Source of the DNA: Lasiosphaeris hirsuta
Lineage: Eukaryota > Ascomycota > Sordariomycetes > Sordariales > Lasiosphaeriaceae
Length of the DNA stretch: 64,000 nt
Assembly (NCBI GenBank): GCA_030549175.1
Contig: JAUKUA010000003.1
Location: 5,580,001-5,644,000 of the forward strand
Reading direction: 5' to 3'
Positions 45,310 through 58,394 of this stretch are shown piece after piece. The position numbers were made by a program, and so were the translations under genes. Under the pieces are notes generated by a model. That model had not been told where the DNA came from. It made no database searches and was given only the letters and a program-made list of their open reading frames with translations. The first letter of the stretch is position 1. Each line of letters starts with the position of its first letter.

Positions 45310-46393
45310 GAATGCGCCGCCTCATGGCCTAGGCGGAAGCATCTTCGGCGGTGGAGATCTGCTAATTTTGCGATTGAGAGATGACGTAGGATGGACGGTT
45401 CATATTCAATGGTTTTGAGGCAAATTGAGCTGAACCGAGATAGTAGCTGGATCAAATGGGAAAGTTGATGGGAATAGCGTATTCGGGCAGAAGTAGTGGA
45501 ACCACCTATTCGAGCGAGAATGAACTAACATTTTCCTACCTATCGAGGTGTCGAAAGTGAAATGCGTTCTTGTCCTCATTTAAACTTCCCGGCATCTCCT
45601 GATACCCGTTGCAGAACACGGCAAACTCTTTTCCTAGCTTTTGGTAGTCCCGCTGGTGCTGTTTCGGATCGAAGGTCTTTGCGGATTGAATTCGAAAGAC
45701 TTGCGAGACTGTGCGCTGAACCATGATTGGCAGATGCCGCGGCCAGGCGAAGCACGGCCGACCAGTCAATAAACGGACGCCTCGACGGCAGCACATGGAT
45801 TACTTGCCTGCTGCGTACAAATGAAATGCCCTAACTGCGCTCAAACAGCCATGTCATGATAAAATAGTAGCGCTGCCACCCTTAATGAGAATATTGGCAG
45901 TTAGAAAGGTCTATGCGTCCTCCTAAGAGAGAGGGGAGTCCATGCAGCCCATACAAAAAAAAAAAAAAACACAGTGCTTATTTGTGACATAAGACCGCCT
46001 ACCATTTTCGGCCGTTGAATCCACGGCCGCAATGCCCCGTTGAGACTGACACCGACGCCAAAAACCTATGCAACCACGCAAACTGTCGGGTTCCCTTTCC
46101 CGCCCTAATAAGTCTTCCGTTTTTGGAACGCATGCTAGGTAAATAGGTAGGTGATGCTAAACACGACCTTTCTGTCCCGATATCTTGCAGGTTGAAACAG
46201 AGGAGAGAGAAGAGAGTAAAACAAAATCCAAATCCGAATAAACCATAAAAAAACAGAATGCCTCCCCCCGATTCGTGCCGGGGCCCCTCTAATAAGTCTT
46301 CATCCAGTGGCCGGTCCACCCAAGCCTATACACATTCAATGTCATGCAGTCATTTCCCTCGCAATCCCGCAGTCCGCCTTCCTAGCATCGAGA
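45310..46393. other. intergenic region, possible coding relic
   Basis: No secure gene. On the minus strand at 45796-45536 two overlapping frames each contain protein-like stretches (FIDWSAVLRLAAASANHG in one, QRDYQKLGKEFAVFCNGYQE in the other), possibly a frameshifted remnant. An A15 run lies at 45955-45969. The right part is the 3' flank of the SIS gene. Confidence 0.4.
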
Positions 46394-47683
46394 TCAGACT
46401 GCGCCCTCAAGCAACGTGCCGACCTCGAGCAAGCCGACACACTCGCCGCCCTTCTCGACGACGGCAATGACGGAGTCGGCACGACACGTCCCGTCCTCGC
46501 CCCTCCGCCCCGTCACCCCCACCATGATGCCCCGGATCCACTCGGCCGCCTCACGCACCGTCGTGTCCGCCGCGATCGACACAAAGTCGGCCCGCGCCGT
46601 GACCGCCCACCCTAGCTCGCCGATCGCCCGCCCTAGATCCGCCGAGCTCAGCCGTCGTATCCGACTCGGCGAGACCACCCCCCAGCCGCCCAGCCGCACC
46701 CACCCCGACGGCGACGCGTAACCGGCGCGCAGGACGTCGGCGCCTGTGATCCTGCCGCCGCCAGCGCCGTTCTCGTCCAGACTCGCGATCCCGTCTAGCG
46801 GCACGGCTAGGTGGCGCACCTCCTCGTGCGGGCGGCGGAGGGCGGCGCCGATGGCGCCGCCGGGGTGGTTCTTGGCGAAGACGGAGGCGACCGAGGGGTG
46901 GAGCTCGGCCGAGGCGACGATGGCGAGGGCGTCGCCGACAGTCAGGGCCACGGTGGTGGAGGTGGTGGGAGCCGAGACGCCGAACGAGGTCGTCTCGGGC
47001 TCGTGAATGGGGGCCGGCAGCAGGATGGTGTCGGGGCGGTGGCGGATCAGCTCGCACGTGTCGGGGCGCGTGTGCGAGGTCAGGAGGATCAGCGGGAGGG
47101 CCCGGTCGAGGTGCGGGAGGAGGGTCAGCAGCTCGGGCGTCTTGCCCGAGAAGGTGATCAGCAGGAGGGCGTCGGCCCGGTTGATCTGCCCGAGGTCGCC
47201 GTGCAGGGCCTCGGTAGGGTGCAGAAAGACGGCCTGGATGGCGAGGCTGTTGAAGGTGGCCACCAGCTTCTTGGCGATGTGGCCTGACTTGCCGACGCCG
47301 ATGACAACGACCTTGCCGTTGTTACCGCCCTCGCCCTGGCGGCGGGTGATGGCCTCGACAGCGCGGTGGAAGCCGTCGCGGGCGATGCGGTCGGTCGAGT
47401 AGAGCTTCGTGATGCACTGCAGGGCCGTCGTCTCGGTGTTGAGGACGTGGACGGCGCTAGCCAAACGACCTTCGAGAGCGCGGCGCTCGTCGCACACGGC
47501 GGCGATGGCGGGCTCGTCTAGGCTTAGGGGCTCGATCGGGGCGCAAAAGTCGGACTCGGCCGGGGTGATGGGCGACGGCGGCGACGGCGGGGGGATTGCC
47601 GGGAAGGGCGCTGGGCGGAGCAGGTATACCTCGCTGTTGTGGACGGGGCGCTGCTCAACCATCTTTTTGTCGCGACTCCCCAT
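46394..47683 (-). CDS. SIS-domain protein, KpsF/GutQ-like sugar-phosphate isomerase
   Basis: Single exon, 429 aa from ATG 47683 (MGSRDKKMVEQ; a second ATG lies 8 codons in). Residues 20-50 are proline-rich. The SIS fold covers ~115-280: KVVVIGVGKSGHIAKKL (phosphosugar-binding loop, ~124-140), HGDLGQINRADALLLITFSG (~162-181), PLILLTSHTRPDTCEL and FAKNHPGGAIGAALRR, the last typical of arabinose-5-phosphate isomerase-type enzymes. The C-terminal ~130 residues resemble a degenerate CBS-pair region, with GWAVTARADFVSIAADTTVR and DSVIAVVEKGGECVGLLEVG. In bacteria relatives interconvert ribulose-5-P and arabinose-5-P; the fungal substrate is uncertain. The locus is very GC-rich compared with the island to its left. 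Confidence 0.88.
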   Translation of the reverse strand: MGSRDKKMVEQRPVHNSEVYLLRPAPFPAIPPPSPPSPITPAESDFCAPIEPLSLDEPAIAAVCDERRALEGRLASAVHVLNTETTALQCITKLYSTDRIARDGFHRAVEAITRRQGEGGNNGKVVVIGVGKSGHIAKKLVATFNSLAIQAVFLHPTEALHGDLGQINRADALLLITFSGKTPELLTLLPHLDRALPLILLTSHTRPDTCELIRHRPDTILLPAPIHEPETTSFGVSAPTTSTTVALTVGDALAIVASAELHPSVASVFAKNHPGGAIGAALRRPHEEVRHLAVPLDGIASLDENGAGGGRITGADVLRAGYASPSGWVRLGGWGVVSPSRIRRLSSADLGRAIGELGWAVTARADFVSIAADTTVREAAEWIRGIMVGVTGRRGEDGTCRADSVIAVVEKGGECVGLLEVGTLLEGAV

Positions 47684-47955
47684 CGGGAGAGAGGCGCTGC
47701 GGCGGGAGTTCTTGGTTGATCTCTGTCCCGGTCCTCCCTGGTGGAGCCGACTCCGGTTTTGTTTTCTGGGCTCTCGGAGCCCAGAAGGGTGAAAAGGTAA
47801 AACGTTAACAAACGATAACCAAAAAATGGTCGCAAATTCGGCGATCGGGTGTTATCAAGCCGCAAAGACCGAGGAGGCCGGCCAGCATCAAGGAAGGCCG
47901 GAAACGTCCAGGTCGCAGCTTCCACGTTGGGTCGATGACGTGAGGTGGAGAGCTT

Positions 47956-47977
47956 GGGGGGGGGGGGGGGGGGGGGG
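47956..47977 (+). repeat. G22 homopolymer
   Basis: Twenty-two consecutive G about 275 bp upstream of the SIS gene start. The exact length is likely to be uncertain. Confidence 0.85.
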
Positions 47978-49736
47978 TGAAAGGCCACTGCGCACAGCGC
48001 ACACTTTCCGACTTCAATTTGCAAACAGCCTGCCCGACTCGCAGGGCGATCCCGCTTTTCCGGGCCCCGACTCGCGATATCGAGCGCTGTCGCTTCGCTT
48101 GTGAAGTGCTGGTGGGGGAGGGGGCAGGTGGGTTCAACACTTCGGTTCATTAACTAGATCGGCGATACCCAGAGTCGGCCAGAAAGACAGACGTTGGAAT
48201 GAGAAAAGAACTCAAACTCGCAGCGGGACGGGCATAGTAAGATACAATGCCAGGTAGTCCCGGCCCTGCATCTCGTAGTAGATACCACGATCCATACTCG
48301 TATCCATCTCCCATCCCACCTCCCACCTCAACTAACGGGATCCATCAGTCCAACCCAGGCTAACCGTGAGCCGGGAACCTTAAAGCCGCGCGAGCGATCT
48401 AAGGATCTGATCTGCGCTGAGCGCATCGGCACCACCCTTTCTCCTTTCAGGAAGTTCCCAAGCAGGCGAACATCAATGGAAGTGTCATGAGTCCGTCCGC
48501 GCAGATAGGCTTGTCCTGACAAACAGGCAAGAACGGTCATCAGGGTCCACCCACTCGGAGACGGATAGATTAAGCTGATGAATCATGGCCGCGGGGTTTC
48601 CCTCTCACGCCCTCTCGACTCTGCGGTCTGCCCAGACTGGAGGCTGCATGCCACACGCCCTTCCTGCACCTGCGTTTAGCATATGTATGGGGGCATGCGG
48701 GCTGGTGTTGCTTTGCATCTTGCGTGAGCTTGCGTGATTGCGCGTTGCGCCGCCCTGATTACTGTTCCGCGTGTAATGGCAGGGGAATGTTGAGCGGTCG
48801 GTCCCCGGACGGACGGCGAGGGCGGGGAATCCAGAGATACCCGTCCCGTCCTTAACTTTCATCAATCGCAGTTGGCAGTTGGAAGCGGGATCCTAATGAG
48901 GTGCCCTCCTGGACAGCCGCATTCGAGGGGGGGGGGGTGGGGAGAGGGGATGCTTTGGAGAAGGAAGCCTGCCGAGCTGACAGCCTTCCCCAGTCCCCAG
49001 TCGTGGGTTGCGGCGATGACAGACCCGGGTTTTTTTTATTTCGACAACTGAGGTTTTGCTCCGACGTCCATGGTCCGGCGCCTCGGTGCGACCCTTTTCT
49101 TATCGCCGAGATCTACGCTGGCCGATCTAGCCGCGATCAGTGCAAAGGGCAGGCCCAGCCCAGCCCAGGGCAAGCCAGGGCAAGCCACATGTTTGCGCTC
49201 GACATGGGGTCGGCTCATTGAGGGGTTCAGCACACAACGCGCAAGGCAGATTTCTATGATTTGTTGGGAATCTCGAAAGGAGTGACATCTTGACCCCTCG
49301 GGTCTGGAATTCGAGCATTGTCGTAATATTGGAACCATGACAGCTGAATATGATTTCCGACCGGGCGAGGCAACAGCGTTTGCTCCTTTTCTAGTAGTCC
49401 AAATGCGAAATTTCGATATCGGCTACTCGGCACGGCGTCTCCCGGGGCTTCCAGGCCGAGAACACACCGCTCTCCCTTGAGGTGGTTCTAGCGGCCATCG
49501 CGTCATCCTGTGCGGCTCTCGAGATCCCAAGCAGATTTCTCGTTTGTTCCCTGATAGAACATTTCGCGCCTAACCCACGAATGACGGTGTCTCGGTAACC
49601 AGCAAGTATCGAACCTACGGCATGTGTCCATACTGATACGTCAAACCCGCACATTTCCCCATGTTATTAATCTCACGTCAAAAAGGGCAGATGGCAACAT
49701 ATATTCGTCCTCCTGAAGCTGTTTGCATTCACAACG

Positions 49737-49763
49737 GTGTGTGTGTGTGAGGGGGGGGGGGGG
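49737..49763 (+). repeat. GT run followed by G13
   Basis: A short GT dinucleotide tract followed by GA and thirteen G. Confidence 0.8.
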
Positions 49764-50532
49764 TGATTTGGCCTCTTCTCCATGTCCTGACTTGTAGCCA
49801 AGCGCAAAGTGAAAAAGGTGAGTTTGGTATCAAAAATTCCGACCGGAACGATCCCGAAGGATAATCCATAGTGGCAAGCACCACGATGTGCAATGCAGGC
49901 TCCCCACTGTACTGCGCAGTATTCATGAGCTCCGCGCAGTCGATCAAGGTAAGTATGAGGAGAAAAAGAAAAGAGGTGGAATGTTTGGGACCCTCGGCGA
50001 AATTATATACTTGAACCAGCTGGTCTGTGCGCAACTGCAAATTTCGGAACGACTGCAAATTTTCCAGCCGGGGCCACCTTCAGTCCTCCAGCTGCCTGGC
50101 AGATGCCATAGCAAAACTTGTCAGGCCATCCCTCGACCCATTGCTCTGCTTCAGATTGTTGATTTGACCTCTGGCCCCTAGCAAACTTCCCTCCTTCCGT
50201 CCTAACTCCAACGTCTTCTTTCATCTCTTCTGCTGTGATCACCACATTCCATTTGTAACGTGTCGCCAGCCAAATTAGGTCCCGGTGGCCATCGCGATAG
50301 CGGCGGCATGCTTAGATCGTGTTCGGCCCTAACCCTCAAATCGACGCCTGGCCAGTTCTTATCGGATCCTTATCGGACGCGCCTTTCAACATTTCGCGGG
50401 GTGAGATGGGAGATAGTTCGATTTGGCGCCTTTCAGGGCAGTCGGCCACAGCTGGCAATTCGGCGCGCCCAGATCCCCCTCTTTCTTTTCCGTGCCCTTT
50501 TGCGAACCTTGATCTAGTCTCCCATCCCCAAC

Positions 50533-51166
50533 ATGTCCGACCAAATTTCTGTTCTCTTCGTTTGCCTCGGCAACATCTGCCGTTCGACGATGGCAGAGGG
50601 CGTCTTCCAGTCAATAGCGAAGAAGCAGCCATACAAGGATCTCGTCGCAAAGGTCGATTCGTGCGGGACGGGTAAGATTCTCAGACGCAATCTGTTCTTC
50701 CTGTCCATCCTAACCATTTCCTCTTTTCCTAGGCGGCTACCATATCGGCGAGGAACCGGATGACCGGACGATGTCGACACTCGAGGGCCGTGGAATAACA
50801 GACTATGCGCATGCGGCGCGCAAGGTAGGTTCGGTCGTGTGAATTGGCGAGCCTCCGTGGCTATGTGTTGGCTGGACCTGACGGCGTCTCTAAAAGTTCA
50901 ATGCCTCCGACCTCGATAAGTTTGACTACGTCTTCGCCATGGACCGGGCCAACCTCTCCGATCTCCAGCGCGCGGAGCAGCGGAAGCCGGGCAGCAAAGC
51001 AAAGGTTATGCTGTTTGGTGAGTATTCGGGGACCGGAAAAGCCGAGGTTATCAGCGACCCTTATTACGGCGGCAGACAAGGTTTCGAGAAAGCCTACGAG
51101 CAGGCGACGCGGTTCTCCAAAAACTTCCTGCGGGAAGTCTTCCCCGATGTCGAGCCAGAGGCATAA
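50533..51166 (+). CDS. low-molecular-weight protein tyrosine phosphatase
   Basis: Three exons: 50533-50671, 50733-50824, 50897-51166, giving 166 aa; introns use GTAAGA and GTAGGT donors. The start ISVLFVCLGNICRSTMAEGVF holds the active-site P-loop C-x5-R: C11 to R17, followed by S18. The general-acid aspartate is in VISDPYYGGRQGFEKAY near the C-terminus, as in all LMW-PTPs. Other family landmarks are SCGTGGYHIGEEPDDRTM and DKFDYVFAMDRANLSDLQ. It is the Ltp1/Stp1 type, a cytosolic phosphotyrosine phosphatase. It lies 1.6 kb upstream of the cell-wall MAP kinase, in the same direction, but with its own promoter region. Confidence 0.95.
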
Positions 51167-52814
51167 CTCGGCCAGAGAGGGCGGTTAGTCTTCCTATTTC
51201 GTGTGGATAGGTCAGGAATCCCCATAGTAAGTTGCTTTCGGCGGGTTTAGACGCTGGGATCTCGCTATCGTATGGAGGCGCATGCATATGTTGGGTTTGC
51301 AGTAGGTCGAAATATCGCAGTCTCCCTCCCTTACGGTTTGAGACGTGAACAGAGGCATCATCAATTACAGCGAGACAAAAGGGCGAGATATATATGCCAG
51401 GTCACGCACTACACAAGCTGCCTCCGATTGATGCCTCGGTGTCCGCCTTCGTATCACAGCCAGAGACATACAGAGGGACGGTCAAGGGAAGCGGATGCCT
51501 CGGTGATCGCATTGAGGATGGCGATGCATGGGGAATGGTGCACAAGCCCTTTCCATGCCATCCGTGCCCAATTAAGAGGGGCTTCAGCCTTACGACCAAG
51601 GCCGGCCGATCGCGGGGCCCGCAGGTTTGGCCGGCCGTTGGCCGCCGATGGGGCACATCTTCCTGGGACCCGGCGGCCCGCTGCGAGGGTGGGTGTGTTT
51701 GACGGCTTTACCTCGCTTTCAACCCAATGATGTCGAGGTTGCGCATACCTGATGGATGCGGCTCTATGTTTCTTGCATTTTGGGGGCCTTCTTAACTATC
51801 CGAAGTCGCATCAAGAAGCATCACTGCCCTGGCTTGCCCCTTTTCTGCAAACCGAGAGAATGGCAATGCAATTCGTCGAGGGACGCACCAAAATACTCCA
51901 CGCCAACCCGACTTGGGAGCGAGCATTGTGGCTGTGGCTAGGCGCGAACAAACCCCGTCACCAGTCACCAGGCGCTACGGGCGGCACACTTCGCGGTTGG
52001 GCAGGCAAGGTTTCTCTTGTTTGTTCGAGCCAAACCAGGCAGGGGAACGTCGCTGCGAAGGGACTGAGAACGAGATTGGGAATACGATGAAAGCTTCACG
52101 ACGGGAGGCTAGATAGAGCCTTGTAAGTGTGGAGGGGCGGGGGAGCTCCGAATGGGGTTGTCGCGCGCCTACTGAGACAGAGTTGGTGGGTTGGTGGGGT
52201 TTTTGCCTCAGATCACATCACGGCAGAGAGGGAGGGGCCCAAAGGGAATCGATGTATCTCCCAGCGCAGGCTGGGAGGTGAGTGACTTCCAGGCTGCATC
52301 CAGCTGCCAACGGCGCCGGCGAGTTGGCCCCCATCCATCCACGCGAGGAGCCAATTCCACTGCCAGGCCGATCCCCTGTCATTTGTCAGGCCAACCCGCT
52401 TCCGTCCTGCAAAGGCAGGCACAGCATTGGATCGTCCCCGCGCTGCCACTCTTCACACTCACTCTCAGCCCCTCCAAGTCCTACCTACCCTGGTCCATCC
52501 TTTCTCCATCCACGCCGTCCCGTCACCGGCGCTTTGTGGACAGTTAAATACCATTACCATTTCACCGGCTGCCTCCTCCTTCTTGAGCGCAAAGCTGCTC
52601 CGTACCTGCGTCCTTTTGTGTCCCTGATCGCATCGATTGCCCAGCATTATCCCTCCCTGAAACCCTCGCTCAGACTTTGCGCTCGCGCTCACTGTGCAGA
52701 TAGCTCTTATCTGCCCCTCCTTTCGGCCCGCCTGTACACAGGGTTGGTTCCGCCAGCGAGGCCTCACATCACATTCTAGCTTTTCCTGACGTCGCGAGGA
52801 CGCCTCAGTTCGCC
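51167..52814. other. intergenic region, promoter of the MAP kinase gene
   Basis: No supported gene. The last ~400 bp are C/T-rich, indicating a long leader for the MAP kinase transcript. A 112-codon open frame with ATG at 51752 lacks protein-like features. Confidence 0.6.
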
Positions 52815-54326
<1,512 letters not shown>

Positions 54327-57300
54327 GGCATCCGCCCAGCTGGGATCCAAAGGGAACGCCCTTTTAACGGCGTCAAACCGTCCAGCCGACGCCCACGCCA
54401 TTCACTGGCCCAGGGACAAGCATTTTATCTCAAAGAAAGAAAATGGTCGAAGAAAGTTTAGGAAGTCTCTATGAAGCTGTTTGCCGCTACCGGCGCCAAA
54501 AAGGGACTGGCTGGGTCGGAGCGGTAGAGGGATCAGCTGGATACAAGATAATTGAATAAAAAGCATGTACGTTGGGCATGGGCAAGTAGTACAGTTGGCA
54601 AGGTAGGTCTAGGGGTAGCCTGGGAGCGATGTTGCTTTCTCCGTTAGCGTTTGGAAGTCTGCCGTGGACGGCGGTAGGCAAATTTCCCCTCTATTGTGTT
54701 TTGTGTCTGATGGAGAGATAAATTTGAAGTCTACAGCCAGTATCTAATATCCATCAAATGGCCAAGTCGTGTTTTAGGCTGTTGATATATTTGGGGCCAT
54801 GATGGGACATGCTGATATAGATGGAGTGGAATCCTCTGCAAGTATAGGCGGTCCTGTCTTGGGCGCCCATGCATCATGCCATACATGTTTTGACTTTGCG
54901 AATACTACCCAAGTAGACTTCAAGGCATAGGTACATTGGTCACTCAAACCCTAAAGTTTGTGTGCGGAACGTGCTTCAGGTGCCGAGTTGAAGTCTTTGA
55001 TAGATCGCTCGTAGTTGAACTTGTCCTGAGATACGGACTGTTGATGATCTCAGAACCGTGGCATCTAGCAGTGCGAAATGTGTTGCGAAGACAACTGTAA
55101 TGTTGACAACAGCAAGCCTGAATGTGGATGGTAGCTCATCAAGGCGCCGTAGGAGGCTGCCAGTGGTATGCTCTGCTGGGCGATTTAAAAAGAACAACAG
55201 GGTGGTAGGAGGGAAGCCGAAGATAAATGTAGCGGACAGAAGAACAAGAAGGGAGAAGAAAAAAAGAACAGCGTAGTTGGCTAGAAGCAGGAGCGAACTG
55301 GGGATGTCTACGTACCTACTGAGCCATCGTGAGACCCTCGATCCGAAGGGGAACGGGAAGTTTTGCCGCATGGCGAGATCTGCTCCTGTCAGTAGGGGGA
55401 AAATCCAAACGGGGGAAATTTCCAAGCTATCCGGAGATCCAAGTAGCCATCCAAGAAGATCCCTGTTCAGAGCGTCAGTCTAGATTCCGACATACAGACA
55501 TTGTCATTGCCGCATACAAAGATTACAAAGCCGACTTCCCCCCCCCAACCTACATACACACCACCGATACCCCTTAGCCCTCTCCTACCTAGACCCTCCT
55601 TTCCCACACAATCACACAAGCACAACAAGGACAATGGAGTGCACACATAGTAGCCGTCCCCGTCCTGAAGCAGAGACAACATGTGGACCGACACACCGCG
55701 GTCCCCGTGAATGGATGTAGTGATTGTGAGAGCCACTAACATGCGCCCCTTGGCTTAGGAAAGTCGACGTACAACCACCTCACTACTACACATCCATGCC
55801 AAACAGCCCATGTTCCCGAGAACCGAGTTGATGAAAGGGGCTGTCTCACCACTACCAAAGGCTCTTGTTGCCACGGAGAAGTACCCTGTGGTGTAGTGCA
55901 CACCACAGCACCGAGAGAGGAGCGGACATACATGCCCCGGCGCCCGAGCTGCGCCGGAACCGGCTCTCGTCCGGGTCGGGCCCGTTTGACTCGGTCTGTT
56001 CGGTGGTGGGTGTGAGTGTGGGCAATGGCAATAGGGGTGGGAGGTGATGTGATGTGTCTTGCTGCGGCTGCTGGTGTCGAACTATTCGGGGTCATGGGTT
56101 GTATCTGTCACCTACTAGCCGTCTTATATTAGACCGGCAAACTTGGCAGACAGACACATAAAGCCCAAGAAGTCGCCGTGGTGAGATCTCACTTGGTCCA
56201 CGACGACTTGGAGCAAGAGCGGGACGTGTCATGGCCAGGTGCTCCAGAAAATAAGCTTGGCTTGGGCTGTGCCTTCTATCAGTCTGGTCCAACCTGGTTT
56301 CTCAAGTTGGGTTAGGGTACGGGTCAGAATGGTCTAGATATTCATAGATCATGGGTCATGCGCGGGCTTTTTGGCCGATGCAATCCTGCCTCAAATCCCC
56401 TTAGCCCGACCAAAGCTTACTTGCTTGGTGTATTTTGAGATCGCCAAGCCTTACAGGTGCCAGTGTCTTGATCAAGACTTTTGGAGAATGCTTTGTGACG
56501 AGAGCTCCGCACGGGTCAAAGTCGGTCTGCGAAGGATCTCATGTGGATCTTGGTGGCGTTGTTATCTGAACTTCTCACAAATGGATTGGACAATCTGGAT
56601 GCTGGCTGAGATAAGACACTTGCTCGGCGAAAAAGAGGTTCATCCATGTCTAGCCGATCTCTTGGAAGTTGTTGAATGGAGGAAACTCGACCGCTTGACC
56701 GACCCAAAGATCCAGCACTAGGTCAGTGTCGAATTCACGTCAGGGAGGATGAAGCTCCAAAATATACCCAAAATGTAAGCACTGGCGACACGCAGCCACC
56801 ACTCACCCAGCCAGGGATACGAGAGACAAGAAAGCATGAGCTAATAAGCCATTTATTTTCCATTTTGACATAGAGTCTCAATTCATCACCTCTATAATTA
56901 AGCTAACACACAACACATCCACGCACGCATTGCCCTATTAAGCTAAGTGTGGTTGTAGTAGCTAGGTACGTAATTTTCCACCCAGCCTGTATCTCCTGCA
57001 AAACATGTCTCCAAAATTGATGAAGCAAAAACCCGTTCATTATATATTTCCCAATAAGCGGGAAGACAAAGGAAGGGGGTATATCCGAGCATAAAAAGTC
57101 AATAAAAAATTTGTAAAACATTTGCCCAACCGCCGCCGCTATGCTGCTCGCAAAGCATGGCAAAATGCGAAAGATGGCTGCGAGTGATCGCATGCGTTGT
57201 CGTGCGTATGGGGTATGTCGAATGAATGAAGCAGAATATGCAAAAGTAATGTTGTGTGGGTACCGCCATTCGCGTTGCGGGTCGCCGAAAGCGTACGAGA

Positions 57301-57562
57301 TGCAGTTGAGGGGAGGGGTTGGGAGCGAAGTGACGGTGAGGCGTGAGTGGCTGGATAAAAATAAGGAGAGTGTGGTGACAGCCCGAGCCGGGCACCACCA
57401 CCGTTGTTCCGCCTCTTCTCCAACCCCATTTTTGGTTCCGTCAACAAACGAACCCCAAGTATTCCCCAATGCGCTGCGTTTTCCCACCTTGGCTCGCAGC
57501 ACCTGCTCCCATTCCGCGAAACCTCGTGGCTGTCGAGAATGAGCTGCCGAGACTTTTTGGGA
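54327..57562. other. long convergent intergenic region
   Basis: 3' flank of the MAP kinase gene and 3' flank of the DUF3455 gene on the other strand. A minus-strand frame at 55371-54976 (131 codons) encodes hydrophobic stretches, but it is antisense to purine-rich low-complexity DNA and is not called. C8 and similar short runs occur near 55530. Nothing else stands out. Confidence 0.55.
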
Positions 57563-58394
57563 CTAACCGAAAAACCAGTAGAAAGCCGTGTATGGTACAC
57601 TCGTTGTAGAGCCCAGACCGGTTGTGCTGCACGACTCAGGGTTACCACCGGCCGTGATGACGCGGTAGACCACGCTCACGCCATTGGATAGGCCCTTCTC
57701 GCTGTCCTTGAGCAATAGCCACGCCACGGCGCCGGTCCCAAGAGGACCCGGATCAGCGCCAACAGGCACGGGAGCCGAGGTCTGCTTGACGACGCTGGCC
57801 TTGAGCCCTGCCTCGGATAGATCAAAGGTGGGGGTGCCATCCTTGTCGAAGTAGTGGTGACCAAGGAACTTGGCGGTCGTGCTTCCGAGTTCTAGGTCCT
57901 CAGGTGCGATAAAGGGGATCGACGTAGCGAGGAAGTTTAAGCTCGATCCCGTGTAGCCTGCCTCTGCGGCCTCAGGCTTGGCGAGGTTCAGTGGTATGTC
58001 CTGGGAGTGAATGACTGTCGAGGTCAGTGTGTTGAAGGCTTCTTGCGAGGGAAGCCCTGTTTTCGGGGTCCCGGGCCAGAGAGTCGTAACATCGTAGAGG
58101 GCGGCAAGGGCGCCCTTGGCGTCGGCAGCTGCTGCGATATTGGTGGACGAGCAGGTGTAGTTTTGAAGCCCATGTCCGAGGGCAATCTTCTTCAGGACAA
58201 GGCCTGCGGGCGGTGGAGGAAGGTTACTCGCTATATCGGATATCCTTATTAACGGGAGTCCTAGTTGCGGAATGGAGAGGCTCGCCCAACTCACCTAATC
58301 CTGTACTGGGAAGTGTCGGTGTAGGTCTGCACCGCGGGAGGGCGTATGCGCCTGCTGTAAAGGCAGCAAAGATGAAAGCTGTGGCGGAAACCAT
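57563..58394 (-). CDS. secreted DUF3455 protein
   Basis: Two exons, 58295-58394 and 57563-58230, giving 255 aa; intron 58231-58294 (donor GTGAGT, acceptor ATATAG). The start MVSATAFIFAAFTAGAYALP is a clear signal peptide with an AYA-type cleavage site. The mature part has the DUF3455 pattern: STGLASNLPPPPAGLVLKKI, ALGHGLQNYTC at ~50-60, LGHHYFDKDGTPTFDLSEAG, GTGAVAWLLLKDSEKGLSN, VYRVITAGGNPESCSTTG, and the C-terminal VPYTAFYWFFG. Members are secreted fungal proteins, often listed as malate dehydrogenase in databases without evidence. The conserved aromatic residues suggest a ligand-binding beta fold (inference); no enzymatic function is established. Confidence 0.9.

Larger units (their letters stand above)
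47684..50532. other. long intergenic region with homopolymer runs
   Basis: Divergent upstream region of the SIS gene and of the LMW-PTP gene. It contains G22 (47956-47977), G11 (48927-48937) and G13 (49751-49763, preceded by a short GT run). Short open frames show no protein-like sequence. Confidence 0.6.

Noticed and set aside
45536..45796. Small minus-strand gene
   Set aside because: Protein-like stretches fall in two different frames, so at best it is a frameshifted remnant; not called as a gene.
54976..55425. Hydrophobic minus-strand frame that could be a small membrane protein
   Set aside because: First ATG is at 55371. Its hydrophobic stretches come from reading purine-rich low-complexity DNA in antisense, and no family resemblance is seen.
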